Positions 49,930 to 58,919 of a stretch of DNA of 64,000 nt are shown here, one piece after another. The stretch is from CAWDXG01 sp963822115 (GTDB lineage Bacteria > Myxococcota_A > Polyangia > Polyangiales > Polyangiaceae): positions 806,001-870,000 of the forward strand of contig CAWGGM010000020.1 of assembly GCA_963822115.1 (NCBI GenBank). Reading direction: 5' to 3'. The notes under the pieces were generated by a model. It saw only the letters and a program-made list of their open reading frames with translations, was not told where the DNA came from and did no database searches. Every line of letters begins with the position of its first letter. The first letter of the stretch is position 1. The position numbers were made by a program, and so were the translations under genes.

Positions 49930-51714
49930 ATGCGCTGCTACCGCTGGCTTGTCGTGCTTTCCATAGTGCTGCTGTCGTCGGCCGCGCAGGCGCAGGATAG
50001 GTACGCGCTGGGGCTGTTCCACTTCAACGTGCAGTACGTCGCTGGCGGCACGGCCGGCTTCCATCTGCTGACGGATCCGTCGCAGGCCATCGATAACGAC
50101 GCGATGGAGGATCAGATCATCGTCGAGAGCTTCAAGCCCGTGCTCGACGTGTACGAAAAGCACCCGTCCTGGGGCGTCGACATCGAGATGCAGGGCTACA
50201 TGCTCGACGTGATCGGACAGCGACACCCGGATGTGCTGACCGAGCTCCGCAGCATGGCCAAGTCCGGCCAGATCGACGTGGTGAGCTTCCACTACTCCGA
50301 CCAGCTGTTCACGGCCTTTCCCGCACAGGACTGGCAGCGCTCGCAGGCGCTGACCGCCGCCACCTTCAAGAAGTGGGACGTGCCGCTTGCCAAGGCCGTC
50401 TTCTGCCAGGAAGGGCAGGCCGGCATGGCCATGGCTCCCGCGATGAAGGCCCACGGCTACCAGAACATGCTCTGGCCGAAGAACCTCTGGAGCTACCAGC
50501 ACGACAACTTCGACTCCACCGTACAGCCGCTGTATCGCTTCGGCGATGTGTTCCTGGTGCCGGCCGGCCAGGGCGTGCACTTCGTGGACGGTACGACCGA
50601 CATCCAGACCACCTGGACGTACTTCGATGACGGCGAGATCCTGGCCACCGGCAAGCTAGGTCCCTACTTCACCGACAGCTTCAAGTTCGACCCCGCGGCG
50701 ATGGCCGACTACGAACAGAAGCTCTTGGATCTCGAGACGCAGGGCTACACCATCACCACGGTCGACAAGTACGTTGCCGCGCTGAGGCAGAAGCTCACGC
50801 CGTCCGACCCGCCGCCGCTGCTCGACGGCACCTGGCAGCCGAACAGCACCGCTGCCGAGTTCAAGTGGCTGGGCGGCAACGGCGCCTGGTCCCCGTTCGG
50901 CGACGAGCGCGACAACACCGTGCGCACACTCAACGCGCTGGCGCATCGCGAGCTCACGGCGGCGGAGGCCGCGGCCAAGGTCGCAGGTCTCGACGCCCGC
51001 GCCGAGCTCGACTCGGCGTGGCGCCTGCTGTTTCTGGGCGAGGTCAGCGACGCTACCGGCATCAACCCGATCCGCGGTGAGGTCGAGTACGGCATCTCGC
51101 ACTCCACCGAGGCGCTGCGCATCGCGCGCGACGTGATCCGCCAGGCCAAGACGAAGCAGAAGGCGAGCTCCGTCATCATCGACCCGGGGGCGGGCAGCAT
51201 GGTCGCAGGGACGGAGAAGGACCCGATGCGCGGCCAGAGCGTGGCGGCTCCGATCAAGCTCGACATCAAGCCCGGTGACCGCAGCGTGACCGAGAAGTGG
51301 GAAAAGATCGCCGACGGTCACTACCGCGTTGCCATCCACTTCGGCCCCGGCACCTACACCGACGTGAGCGTGGTCTTCCCCGGCGACAAGACGGACGACT
51401 TCGTCACCACGCTCGCGCTCGACGACACCACGCCGCACACCTTCCACCGCAGCGACTTCACCTTCAAGGACTTCTACATGGCGCTGCCGACCGGGCTCAT
51501 CAGCCTGGGCAAGGACCGCTACGTGATCAAGGACGAGGCCGACGAGCACCTCGCGGCGCACATCCGGCTCGACACCGGCAATATCGGCTTCGAGGACAAG
51601 ACGCTGGCCAAGGCCGACTCGGTGACCTGGGTCTTCCACGTGTTTTCCGGCAGCGCCGCCGAGGCCGTGAAGCTCGCGGACGCCATCAACGTGACGCGCA
51701 GGGTGGTGCGATGA
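49930..51714 (+). CDS. Secreted GH57/GH38-like glycosidase
   Basis: A 594-aa exported protein. The ATG at 49930 starts a signal peptide (CYRWLVVLSIVLLSSAAQAQ). Residues about 25-310 resemble the catalytic barrel shared by GH57, GH38 and polysaccharide deacetylases: ALGLFHFNVQYV, WGVDIEMQGYMLDVI, GQIDVVSFHYSDQL, KAVFCQEGQAG, followed by helices and a C-terminal beta region (about 410-594). Asp/Glu residues suitable for catalysis are present, but the exact family and substrate are not clear. Its stop overlaps the next start as ATGA, so the downstream lipoprotein is translationally coupled. Confidence 0.7.
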   Translation: MRCYRWLVVLSIVLLSSAAQAQDRYALGLFHFNVQYVAGGTAGFHLLTDPSQAIDNDAMEDQIIVESFKPVLDVYEKHPSWGVDIEMQGYMLDVIGQRHPDVLTELRSMAKSGQIDVVSFHYSDQLFTAFPAQDWQRSQALTAATFKKWDVPLAKAVFCQEGQAGMAMAPAMKAHGYQNMLWPKNLWSYQHDNFDSTVQPLYRFGDVFLVPAGQGVHFVDGTTDIQTTWTYFDDGEILATGKLGPYFTDSFKFDPAAMADYEQKLLDLETQGYTITTVDKYVAALRQKLTPSDPPPLLDGTWQPNSTAAEFKWLGGNGAWSPFGDERDNTVRTLNALAHRELTAAEAAAKVAGLDARAELDSAWRLLFLGEVSDATGINPIRGEVEYGISHSTEALRIARDVIRQAKTKQKASSVIIDPGAGSMVAGTEKDPMRGQSVAAPIKLDIKPGDRSVTEKWEKIADGHYRVAIHFGPGTYTDVSVVFPGDKTDDFVTTLALDDTTPHTFHRSDFTFKDFYMALPTGLISLGKDRYVIKDEADEHLAAHIRLDTGNIGFEDKTLAKADSVTWVFHVFSGSAAEAVKLADAINVTRRVVR

Positions 51715-52181
51715 GACCTCGCTACGCGCTCGCACTGATCGCAGCCGTCGCGCTCGCCGGCTGCGGCAAGAACCCCGAAGCCGTGCGGCCTGCGCCCGAC
51801 CTCACCGGTACCCTCGACCTCGAGATCACCGATTCGGCCCAGGTGCATCTCGCGCTCCACGGCGATGATCTCGACGCGACCGTGACACCCGCCAGTGGCT
51901 ACGGCGTGATGCCCGCGGGCAAGCCGCTCACCGGCAAGGGCCACGTCGAGCGCTTCCCCGAAGCGAACGCCACGCTGTACACCGCGCGTTTCTCCGCGCC
52001 CGCCGACGCATCCGGGCCGTGCAAGGACAAGCCTGTCTCGCTCGCGCTGGCCCTGCACCGCGACGAGGACAACGCCCGCGTCCAGGGCTCGCTCACGCCC
52101 TACTGCGGCAAGGACGTGTGGTTCGGCACGCCCGCACACACGCCGCTCAGGCTGTCCGGCGACCTGCCGCTCGCGAAATAG
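51711..52181 (+). CDS. Small lipoprotein coupled to the glycosidase
   Basis: A 156-aa lipoprotein (MRPRYALALIAAVALAGCGK, lipobox LAGC). The mature part is a single beta-rich domain (GTLDLEITDSAQVHLALHGDDLDATV, FPEANATLYTARFSA, RVQGSLTPYCGKDVWF). Its ATG overlaps the glycosidase stop (ATGA), so the two are made together and probably work on the same substrate at the envelope. No known family is recognised. Confidence 0.78.
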   Translation: MRPRYALALIAAVALAGCGKNPEAVRPAPDLTGTLDLEITDSAQVHLALHGDDLDATVTPASGYGVMPAGKPLTGKGHVERFPEANATLYTARFSAPADASGPCKDKPVSLALALHRDEDNARVQGSLTPYCGKDVWFGTPAHTPLRLSGDLPLAK

Positions 52182-52240
52182 CCGCCGTACACCTTGTCGT
52201 ACGGCGCCGGCTTCCCCATGCTCCGCGCCGGAGGACGAAC

Positions 52241-53014
52241 ATGGCAGGTGCGGCACTGGTCACGGGAGCGTCGGCAGGGATCGGCAAGGAGCTGTCGAAG
52301 CTCTTCGCCGCCGATGGGCACGATCTGGTGCTGGTCGCGCGCCGCAGGGAGCGGCTCGACCAGCTCGCCGACGAGCTCCGCGCCCAGCACAACATCACGC
52401 CGCTCGTCATCGACGCGGATCTCGCCGACCCGAGCTCGCCGGGACGCATCCACGCCGAGCTCGAACGCGCGGGCGTCGAGGTCGAGTTCCTGGTCAACAA
52501 CGCCGGCTTCGGCACCAACGGCGCGTTCGTCGAGCAGGAGCTCGCCCGCCAGCTCGCCGAGATCCAGGTCAACGTGGTCTCGCTGGTCGCGCTGACGCGG
52601 CTGCTCCTGCCGGGGATGGTCGCGCGCGGCAGCGGACGCATCCTGAACATCGGCTCGACCGCGGGCTTCCAACCTGGGCCGTACATGGCCATCTACTATG
52701 CGACCAAGGCCTTCGTGAACCACTTCACCGAGGCGCTCGGCTACGAGCTCGCCGGCAGCGGCGTGACCGCGACGGTCAGCTGCCCCGGCGCAACCGACAC
52801 CGAGTTCGGCGCCGTCGCCGGCAACGGCAGCTCGCGTCTGTTCAAGATGGGCGCCCAGGACGCGCCCAGCGTCGCCCGCCAGGCCTACCGCGCCATGCTC
52901 GCCGGCCGTCCCGTGGTCGTGCACGGCCTGAAGAACAAGCTGGGCGTCCAGGCCCTGCGCGTCAGCCCCCGCGCCATGGTCCGCTCGCTGGCCGCCAGCC
53001 TGAATCGCGGCTGA
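52241..53014 (+). CDS. Short-chain dehydrogenase/reductase
   Basis: A 257-aa classical SDR. GGAGGAC precedes the ATG at 52241. Motifs are the cofactor loop TGASAGIG, VARRRERL (Arg suggests NADP), LVNNAGFGTNG, IGSTAGFQPG and YYATKAF with the catalytic Tyr and Lys, then SCPGATDTEF. It is of the fatty-acid- or DltE-type subgroup; the substrate is unknown. The last 40 residues (VVHGLKNKLGVQALRVSP) are typical of the DltE-like group. Confidence 0.93.
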   Translation: MAGAALVTGASAGIGKELSKLFAADGHDLVLVARRRERLDQLADELRAQHNITPLVIDADLADPSSPGRIHAELERAGVEVEFLVNNAGFGTNGAFVEQELARQLAEIQVNVVSLVALTRLLLPGMVARGSGRILNIGSTAGFQPGPYMAIYYATKAFVNHFTEALGYELAGSGVTATVSCPGATDTEFGAVAGNGSSRLFKMGAQDAPSVARQAYRAMLAGRPVVVHGLKNKLGVQALRVSPRAMVRSLAASLNRG

Positions 53015-53109
53015 GCGGCGCAGTTCCGACGCGACACAGGGCCGCGTCTATCAGGCTCCGCGCGCTCCGAGGTTGCCGCACCGATCGCGCCGCTGCTAGA
53101 ACCAGGGGC

Positions 53110-53538
53110 ATGGAAATCAGGCGTATGCAGGCCGACGACCTCGAGGGCGTGGCCCAGCTCCACCTCGACGCATACAAGGTGGAGTGGTCGCTCGACGGCG
53201 CGAAGAAGTACATCGACAAGTTCTTCCACTTCGAGCCCGAGAGCTGCTTCGTCACGGTCGAGTCCGATGGGCGCATCACCGGGGCGGTGATGGGCTACTC
53301 CTTCGAGAAGGAGACCGGGCTCACGCTCTTCATCCAGGAGCTGATCGTGCACCCCGACTTCCGCGAGCGCACCTATGGCAGGCAGCTCGTCGAGAAGCTG
53401 CGCGACTCGCTGGCCAAGAAGGCGAGCACCGTGAAGGTCAAGCCGCTGGTCAAGGCCGACACGGGCACGCTCGGCTTCTACAACAGCCTCGGCTTCGAGC
53501 GCGACAAGGCCGTCAGCTTCTCGTTCGACGAGGACTAG
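53110..53538 (+). CDS. GNAT acetyltransferase
   Basis: A 142-aa acetyltransferase. The core has MEIRRMQADDLEGVAQLH at the start, LFIQELIVHPDFRERTYGRQLVEKL (acetyl-CoA loop, with RTYGRQ in place of the usual RGxGxG) and NSLGFERDKAVSF. CAGGGGC lies before the ATG. The substrate is unknown. It is a single cytoplasmic gene. Confidence 0.9.
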   Translation: MEIRRMQADDLEGVAQLHLDAYKVEWSLDGAKKYIDKFFHFEPESCFVTVESDGRITGAVMGYSFEKETGLTLFIQELIVHPDFRERTYGRQLVEKLRDSLAKKASTVKVKPLVKADTGTLGFYNSLGFERDKAVSFSFDED

Positions 53539-53649
53539 CGGGCTGCGGTGTGCAGACGCTGGCGGCGCGCTCGACGCACGTGCCGCCGGCGCAGCGGAAA
53601 GGTTCGATGTCCGTGCCGCACGTATCCCGCCGACTCGGCGGGTTTCCGT

Positions 53650-54384
53650 TCAGCCCAGCACTGCCTCGAACAGCCGCTGCATGCGCGCGTGGTGCGAGCC
53701 TTCCCAGTAGAGCCGATCGCAGCGGGTGCAGCGCCAGAATCGCTGGTGGCGGGCGCGCGTGCCGGGCTCGAGACGCGCGTCGATGTCGCGCTTGTCCACT
53801 GCCGAAAGCGGCGCGTTGTCGTGCAGGCAGCGCGTGAACGGATCGGCCCACTCGCGAAGGCCGAAGTAGAGCGCGACCTCTCGGAGCTGCTCGCGCGGCT
53901 GTTTCGAGCGCAGCCAGTAGCCGAGCGACACGTTCCTGCGCTTGAGCAGCCCGACGTCGCGCGTGAGCAGCACGCGCTCCTCGTTGCAGGAGATCTGCGC
54001 CAGGTCGGGGTCGTCGGCGTAGCGTTCGTAGAGCGTGTCGAAGCCGAGCGCGCGCAGATAGGCGGCCAGTCGGCCCAGGTGCACGTCGAGCACGAAGCGG
54101 GGCGGGCAGGGGACCGGCGGCGCCAGGCCCAGCTCGCCGGTAGGGATGGCTTCGAATCGCGGGTACACGCTGGCGTGCTCGTGGTCGCGCACCGGCTCGC
54201 CGAAACCGACGGCCCGGCCGTCGACCAGGATCAGGTCCACTTCCGGGTGCGGAACGCCCAGCGACTCGATGGTGTCCTTGTACGCAGGGTGCCCATCCAC
54301 CGTAAGCTCGAAGCGCTGTGCGCGTCGCTCCGGCGCCAGGAAATCGTTGAGCCCCGCATAGAATCGGAAGCTGACGGTCGTCAC
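53650..54384 (-). CDS. Mut7-C RNase-fold protein with ubiquitin-like domain
   Basis: A 244-aa protein. An N-terminal ubiquitin-like domain (about 1-90: VSFRFYAGLNDFLAPERR, LILVDGRAV) is fused to a Mut7-C domain, a PIN-like RNase fold (about 95-175: VLDVHLGRLAAYLRALGFDTLY, LLTRDVGLLKRR). A Zn ribbon ends the protein (CLHDNAPL and CTRCDRLYW, about 185-235). This architecture is a known family thought to act on RNA; the substrate is unknown. The GTG at 54384 fits the domain start. It is divergent from the riboswitch unit. Confidence 0.92.
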   Translation of the reverse strand: MTTVSFRFYAGLNDFLAPERRAQRFELTVDGHPAYKDTIESLGVPHPEVDLILVDGRAVGFGEPVRDHEHASVYPRFEAIPTGELGLAPPVPCPPRFVLDVHLGRLAAYLRALGFDTLYERYADDPDLAQISCNEERVLLTRDVGLLKRRNVSLGYWLRSKQPREQLREVALYFGLREWADPFTRCLHDNAPLSAVDKRDIDARLEPGTRARHQRFWRCTRCDRLYWEGSHHARMQRLFEAVLG

Positions 54385-54431
54385 GCGCTAGATCTGCCAC
54401 CGCCAGCGGTTGAACGCCCGACAGCGGCGTG

Positions 54432-54610
54432 ATACCTGACGGCTGCCGAAGGATCCCCTCGCGGGGTGGCGGGTAACCGCCAAGGGAAGCCGGTGAAAAT
54501 CCGGCACGGAGCCGCCGCTGTAACCCGATACGTCGAAGGTCACGAAGCCACTGGCGCCAGGAGCGCCGGGAAGGCGACCAGAGACAACCCGGGAAGTCAG
54601 AAGACCTGTT
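54432..54610 (+). promoter_or_regulatory. Cobalamin (AdoCbl) riboswitch
   Basis: The conserved core is easily seen on the plus strand: GGGAAGCCGGTGAAAATCCGG, CACGG..CCGCCGCTGTAACCC, the B12 box GAAGCCACTGG (54544-54554), GGGAAGGCG and the 3' CCCGGGAAGTCAGAAGACCTG. Bases CTGAC near 54436 and GTCAG at 54596 can close the outer stem. B12 binding normally shuts off the genes downstream, here the surface lipoprotein and the BtuB-like receptor. Confidence 0.96.
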
Positions 54611-54698
54611 CGTCGGGCCGCCGGAGCGCCTCTTTTCGAGGGACGTGAGACCGGCGGTAGCCCCAGGGAGCGCGCGCTTCGCTCGGAGGGAGCTTTCG

Positions 54699-55499
54699 GT
54701 GGACAGTCAGAGATGGACGCGCTGGGCCCTGTTGGGCCTTGCAGGCAGCCTGGTCGCCTGCGGTAGCGGAGCGGGGGCGCCCTCGTCCGCGCGGGACACG
54801 GATGCCGGACGCCACGCGGTGGCGCTGTTCGATGCGGGGGCGGCGTGCGATGCGATGCCCGACGCCGTGCCGTGGGACGGCGGCTGGGACGGCGCGCTCG
54901 ACGACGCGGGCCTCGACGGCGCTGTCTGCAACGGTCCCGGCGCGCGCTTTGTGACGAGCGTCGTCGACCACAGCTTCGGCCCCGGACAGAACCAGGGGCA
55001 GAACCAGTTCCCAGAGCTCATCTTCGGCCCGCCGCATGGTGCCGGTTGTTGCCAGGGGTCGCTCGACACCGTGTCGCTGGGCAACGGCGGAAGCGTGACC
55101 GTCCAGTTTGCCGGCAACGCGATCGTCGACGGTCCCGGGCCGGACTTCATCGTGTTCGAGAACGCGTTCTACGTCGACGATAACCCCGACGTGGTGTTTG
55201 CCGAGCTCGCCACGGTCGAGGTCAGCGCCGACGGAAAGACCTGGACGGCGTTCCCCTGCACGGCGACGGCGCCGCCCTACGGCAGCTGCGCGGGTTGGCA
55301 TCCCGTCTACGCCAATCCCGGCAAGAACGACATCGAGCCGCTCGATCCCGCCGTGGCTGGCGGTGACGCGTTCGATCTCCACGACATCGGCGTGAGCTAC
55401 GCGCGCTACGTGCGCATTACCGATCGGCCGGACCTGCAGGGCCAGAACGGCGTGTTCGATCTCGACGCTGTCGGCATCGTCAACGCGCTATGTCCCTGA
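54699..55499 (+). CDS. Surface lipoprotein under cobalamin riboswitch control
   Basis: A 266-aa lipoprotein. The GTG at 54699 has GGAGGGAG upstream and gives a signal with lipobox SLVAC; a longer frame to 54645 is less likely. The mature protein has an Asp-rich DAG spacer, then a beta domain (about 85-266): FVTSVVDHSFGPGQNQGQNQ, IFGPPHGAGCCQGSLDTVSLG, IVDGPGPDFIVFENAF, VEVSADGKTW, YARYVRITD. This resembles a family found next to B12 uptake genes in several phyla. With the riboswitch before it and a receptor gene overlapping it by 10 bp, it is likely a B12-capturing surface protein, analogous to BtuG in Bacteroides though not obviously homologous. Confidence 0.85.
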   Translation: MDSQRWTRWALLGLAGSLVACGSGAGAPSSARDTDAGRHAVALFDAGAACDAMPDAVPWDGGWDGALDDAGLDGAVCNGPGARFVTSVVDHSFGPGQNQGQNQFPELIFGPPHGAGCCQGSLDTVSLGNGGSVTVQFAGNAIVDGPGPDFIVFENAFYVDDNPDVVFAELATVEVSADGKTWTAFPCTATAPPYGSCAGWHPVYANPGKNDIEPLDPAVAGGDAFDLHDIGVSYARYVRITDRPDLQGQNGVFDLDAVGIVNALCP

Positions 55500-57488
55500 G
55501 GCACGGCGCCGCGCTGTGCGTGCTGTTTGCTGCCGCTACGGCGCGAGCCGAGCCGCCGCCGCACAAGCCCATCGTGGTGCACGTGAGCGGACGGCGGCCC
55601 GGGCCTCCCGCATCGCGGCGCGATCCGACGGCCGCGTCGATGGTGCTCAGCGGCCAGTCGCTGCACGAGCCGGGCGCGAGCGCAGCGAGCGTGCTGTCGC
55701 AGGTGCCGGGCGTGCAGGTCGCCCAGAGCGGCTCCGCCTCGGATCTGGCGACGGCGTCGATCCGCGGCGCGACCAGCGCCCAGACGCCGGTCTACCTTGC
55801 TGGCATCCGGCTCAACGACGACGTGACCGGCACGGCGGATCTGTCGACGGTGCCGCTGTGGATGCTGGACCGCGTCGAGGTGTTCCGGGGCAACGCGCCC
55901 GAGTACGCCGACAGGCTGGGCATCGGCGGCGCCATCTTCTTCGAGCCGCGGCTGCCGCACCGGACCAAGGTCGGAGCTGGCGTCGGCGCAGGCAGCTTCG
56001 GCGAGCTGTCGGCGTGGATGGGCGCTGCGGTTGTCGCGCCGGGCTCCGCGTCGATGGTCGCGCTGCGCCGCTCCTTTGCGACGAACGACTACACATACGA
56101 AAACGACAACGGCACGCGCAGTACGACCGCCGACGATCGCGTGGTGCGCCGCCCCAACGCGGACGCGACCAGTTACAACAGCTGGGCCATCGGTCGCACT
56201 TCGCTAGGGCCGGGCGGCGCCGAGATCACCACGCTGATCAACGCATTCGATCGCGAGCAGGGCGTGACCGGCCTCGGCTTGATCCCGGCGCTCGCCGCGC
56301 GCGCGCACACGCGCCGGCTCCTGGCCGGCATCACGGCGCGCGTGCCGTGTCATGCTCGCCGGCCAGGGCAGCCCGCCGGCGACTGCCGCATCGAGCTGAC
56401 GAGCTCCGTCATCAGCGCCGGCAGCACGATCCGCGATCCGTTGCGCGAGCTGGCGCTGCCGGGCACCCAGGTCGCCAGCCAGGGCCAGCGCGTGAGCCAG
56501 CAGGTGCGCCTGATCCGCGAGGTCGGCGACAACCTGCGCGTCTCGCTCGACGCCGGCGAGGAAGCAGAGCTGCTCCGCATCGACAACCTGGGTGCCCGGG
56601 GTCTCTCCGCCGGGCGACAGGTCACGCGCGGCGCGGGCTCGATCGCCTACCACGCTCTGGATAGCCTCGAGCTGTACGCGCTCGGGCGACTTGGCGTGCC
56701 ACTCCACCTCGGGGCCGGACGGCAACGACCACTGCGGTGTGCTCGAGCCGGCGGGCAGGGTGGGTGCCCGGTTTCTGCTCGCGCGGGGGGTTTCGCTGCT
56801 GGCGAACGTGGGGCGCTTCGTGCGGGTGCCCACCCTGGGCGAGCTGTACGGCACCTCGCCCCAGGTGCGCGGCAACTCCGCGCTCCAGCCCGAGCTCGGA
56901 GTCGGCGGCGACCTGGGCGTGCGCGCTCGAACGAGCCGTCGCGCGAAGATCCCGGCGTGGGTCGACGCCTTCGGCTTCGCGCGCTCCGTCTCGGGGCTGA
57001 TCGCATTCCGCCGCTCGGGCCTGGGCTACGTCAGGCCGTTCAACGTGGGGCGCGCGCGCGTGCTCGGCGCCGAGGTCGCTGCCGGCGCGGACTTCCTGAA
57101 CCATGTGCGCTCGACCCTCGCGCTCACCGCGCTCGACCCGCGCGACACCACGCGCACCGAGGGCAACAACCTGATCCCGTTCCAGTCGCGGCTCGCTACT
57201 ACCGGCTTCGTCGAGCTGTACGACGAGCCCGCGCGCTCCGCGCTCGACCGCGTCGGGGTTGGCGCCCGCGGCTCGTACCGCTCCTCGCGCGTCGCCGATC
57301 CCGCCGGTCTCATCGTCATCGACCAGCAGGCTCTGCTCGATCTCGAAGCGTCCGCACTTTTCCTGAGGCGCCGTCTGGCCGCCCGCTTTGTCGTGAAGAA
57401 CGTCACCGACGCGCGCCACTTCGACGTGGTCGGCTATCCGCTGCCCGGGCGCAGCGTGCACGCCAGCCTGGAAGCGTGGTGGTGGTAG
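55490..57488 (+). pseudogene. BtuB-like TonB-dependent receptor, frameshifted
   Basis: The first part (55490 to about 56690) encodes a signal peptide, a plug domain (SVLSQVPGVQVAQSGSASDLA, SIRGATSAQTPVYLAGIRLND, LDRVEVFRGNAPEY) and the first barrel strands. The barrel then continues in the next frame (from about 56690 to the TAG at 57486-57488): ACHSTSGPDGNDHCGVLEPAG, FVRVPTLGELYG, NSALQPELGVGGDLG, FVVKNVTDARHFDVVGYPLPGR, ending in WWW as outer-membrane barrels do. One extra base near 56682-56690 (a GGG run in CTCGGGCGAC) explains the break. The intact protein would be about 665 aa. It is either a real disabling mutation or a sequencing error. It follows the riboswitch lipoprotein with a 10-bp overlap. 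Confidence 0.85.
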
Positions 57489-57528
57489 CGCAGGCGTCCG
57501 GCACGCCGGGGCAGCCGCTGGCGAAGGC

Positions 57529-58623
57529 TCAATACATTGCGACCGAAACGCCGAAGGGCGCGAGCTCGTCGAGGAAGCGCCGCGCGCCGAACGCCTGGTT
57601 CGTCGAGACAACGCCGGTGGCTCTCGGCGCGCCTTCGAGCAGGAGCTTGGCGCCGAGCGCGGCGATGGTGCCGGTCGTGCCGTACGGGTCGACGCCTGTG
57701 ACGACCACGCCGCGGGTGTGGTTGTTGCCGCGGCCGCGGGCGTACACCTTGAAGGGCTGCTTTCTGCGCGAGGCTTGGCTCGGGCCCTCGGGCTGCGAGT
57801 CGATCCAGCGCAGCACCGGTTTCATTCCGCCGGCCCGGGACAGGAGCCGGACCGCCGGCTGTGCGCTCCACATCATCGTGCCGGCGAGGGCGAGCGGGCC
57901 GGGCAGCACGAGGTTGGTGGTGATGTTCCTGAGCCAGGGATAGGTGTGGGGTAGATGCAGCGCTTCGCCGCCGGGGAACGGCACCGACAGCTCGTGGTTC
58001 CCACCCGGAAAGCGCACGCGCTTGGGCACCGGCGACAGCCCGCGCTCCACCAGCCGCCCGCCGACGCGGATCAGCGCGGGCGCGCTGATGGCGTAGACGC
58101 CGGACTTCATCGTGCCGTGCGTGGAGCCGAAGCCTTCGACGCGGTTGAAGATGTCGATCTGGTCGAGGGCGTGCAGACTCTCGGCGAGCACCGCTGCTGC
58201 GCAGTAACCGAGGGCGAACTCGAAGGCCTGCGCGTTGACGACGGCGACTTGCTTGTCGCGCGCGCGGTCGTTCTCATGCTCCAGCACGCGCAGCATGAAC
58301 GCCTGCTCGCCCGTGGTGTCCAGATAGTGGGCGCCTGCGTCGACGGCGGCGCGCACCACGGGCTCGCCGTACAGGTCGAAAGGCCCTGCCGTGTTCACCA
58401 CCACGTGCGCGCCGGCTACCAGCGCACCGAGCGTGTCGCGCTGTGTCGCGTCGGCGACGCGCGTTTCGAGGCCGCCGTACTTTCCGGCGAGCCGCTGGAG
58501 CTTTTCCGGATTGCGTCCGCCGAGCACCACGTCGCCCACGCCCAGGCCGAGCAGCGCCTCCACCACCAGCCGTCCGGTGTAGCCCGTCGCCCCGAACACC
58601 ACGACCCGTTTGCCCACTCTCAT
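57529..58623 (-). CDS. Saccharopine-dehydrogenase-like oxidoreductase
   Basis: A 364-aa protein. The start VGKRVVVFGATGYTGRLVVE is a dinucleotide-binding motif (GATGYTG), followed by LGGRNPEKLQRLA and VVVNTAGPFDLYGEPVV, typical of saccharopine dehydrogenase-like and trans-acting enoyl reductase proteins. The remainder (YLDTTGEQAF, GYCAAAVLAES) matches that group. The real substrate is unknown; it could act on lipids or amino acids. AAGGA lies upstream of the ATG at 58623. It converges on the receptor gene with 40 bp between. Confidence 0.85.
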   Translation of the reverse strand: MRVGKRVVVFGATGYTGRLVVEALLGLGVGDVVLGGRNPEKLQRLAGKYGGLETRVADATQRDTLGALVAGAHVVVNTAGPFDLYGEPVVRAAVDAGAHYLDTTGEQAFMLRVLEHENDRARDKQVAVVNAQAFEFALGYCAAAVLAESLHALDQIDIFNRVEGFGSTHGTMKSGVYAISAPALIRVGGRLVERGLSPVPKRVRFPGGNHELSVPFPGGEALHLPHTYPWLRNITTNLVLPGPLALAGTMMWSAQPAVRLLSRAGGMKPVLRWIDSQPEGPSQASRRKQPFKVYARGRGNNHTRGVVVTGVDPYGTTGTIAALGAKLLLEGAPRATGVVSTNQAFGARRFLDELAPFGVSVAMY

Positions 58624-58873
58624 TCGCTTAGGTCCTTGCCGCGGTGCTGTAAAGGGCGACGCCACGGAGGTCCCGGTCGTTGAAATGGCCCCGGACCCGG
58701 AAACCGCTTCCGTCACGGTAGCCGGGTGGCCCAGTGCGTGGGGAAAACGCGCCCGGAGCTCGGCACGCCAGCAAGAACCCGGTCGCCGAGACGGTCGAAG
58801 ACTCCGGGTTGGACGTCCATCGACAGCAGCGCGTCGGGTCCCTGCGCCATGCACCAACACCGTGATAGACAAG

Positions 58874-58889
58874 GAGCTTGTACAAGCTC
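58874..58889. promoter_or_regulatory. 16-bp perfect palindrome before the MFS gene
   Basis: GAGCTTGTACAAGCTC is a perfect inverted repeat 30 bp upstream of the GTG of the MFS transporter, in the 296-bp gap between divergent genes (58624-58919). The position and symmetry suggest an operator for a dimeric repressor (TetR or MarR type) that senses an exported compound. No regulator gene is adjacent. Nothing else is seen in the gap. Confidence 0.45.
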
Positions 58890-58919
58890 GCCGCCTACCC
58901 CGGCAGCCGATAGGAGCCC

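Noticed and set aside
57489..57943. C-terminal extension of the first receptor frame beyond 57488
   Set aside because: After the frameshift the original frame reads as Arg/Ala-rich shadow and runs antisense to the saccharopine-dehydrogenase-like gene.
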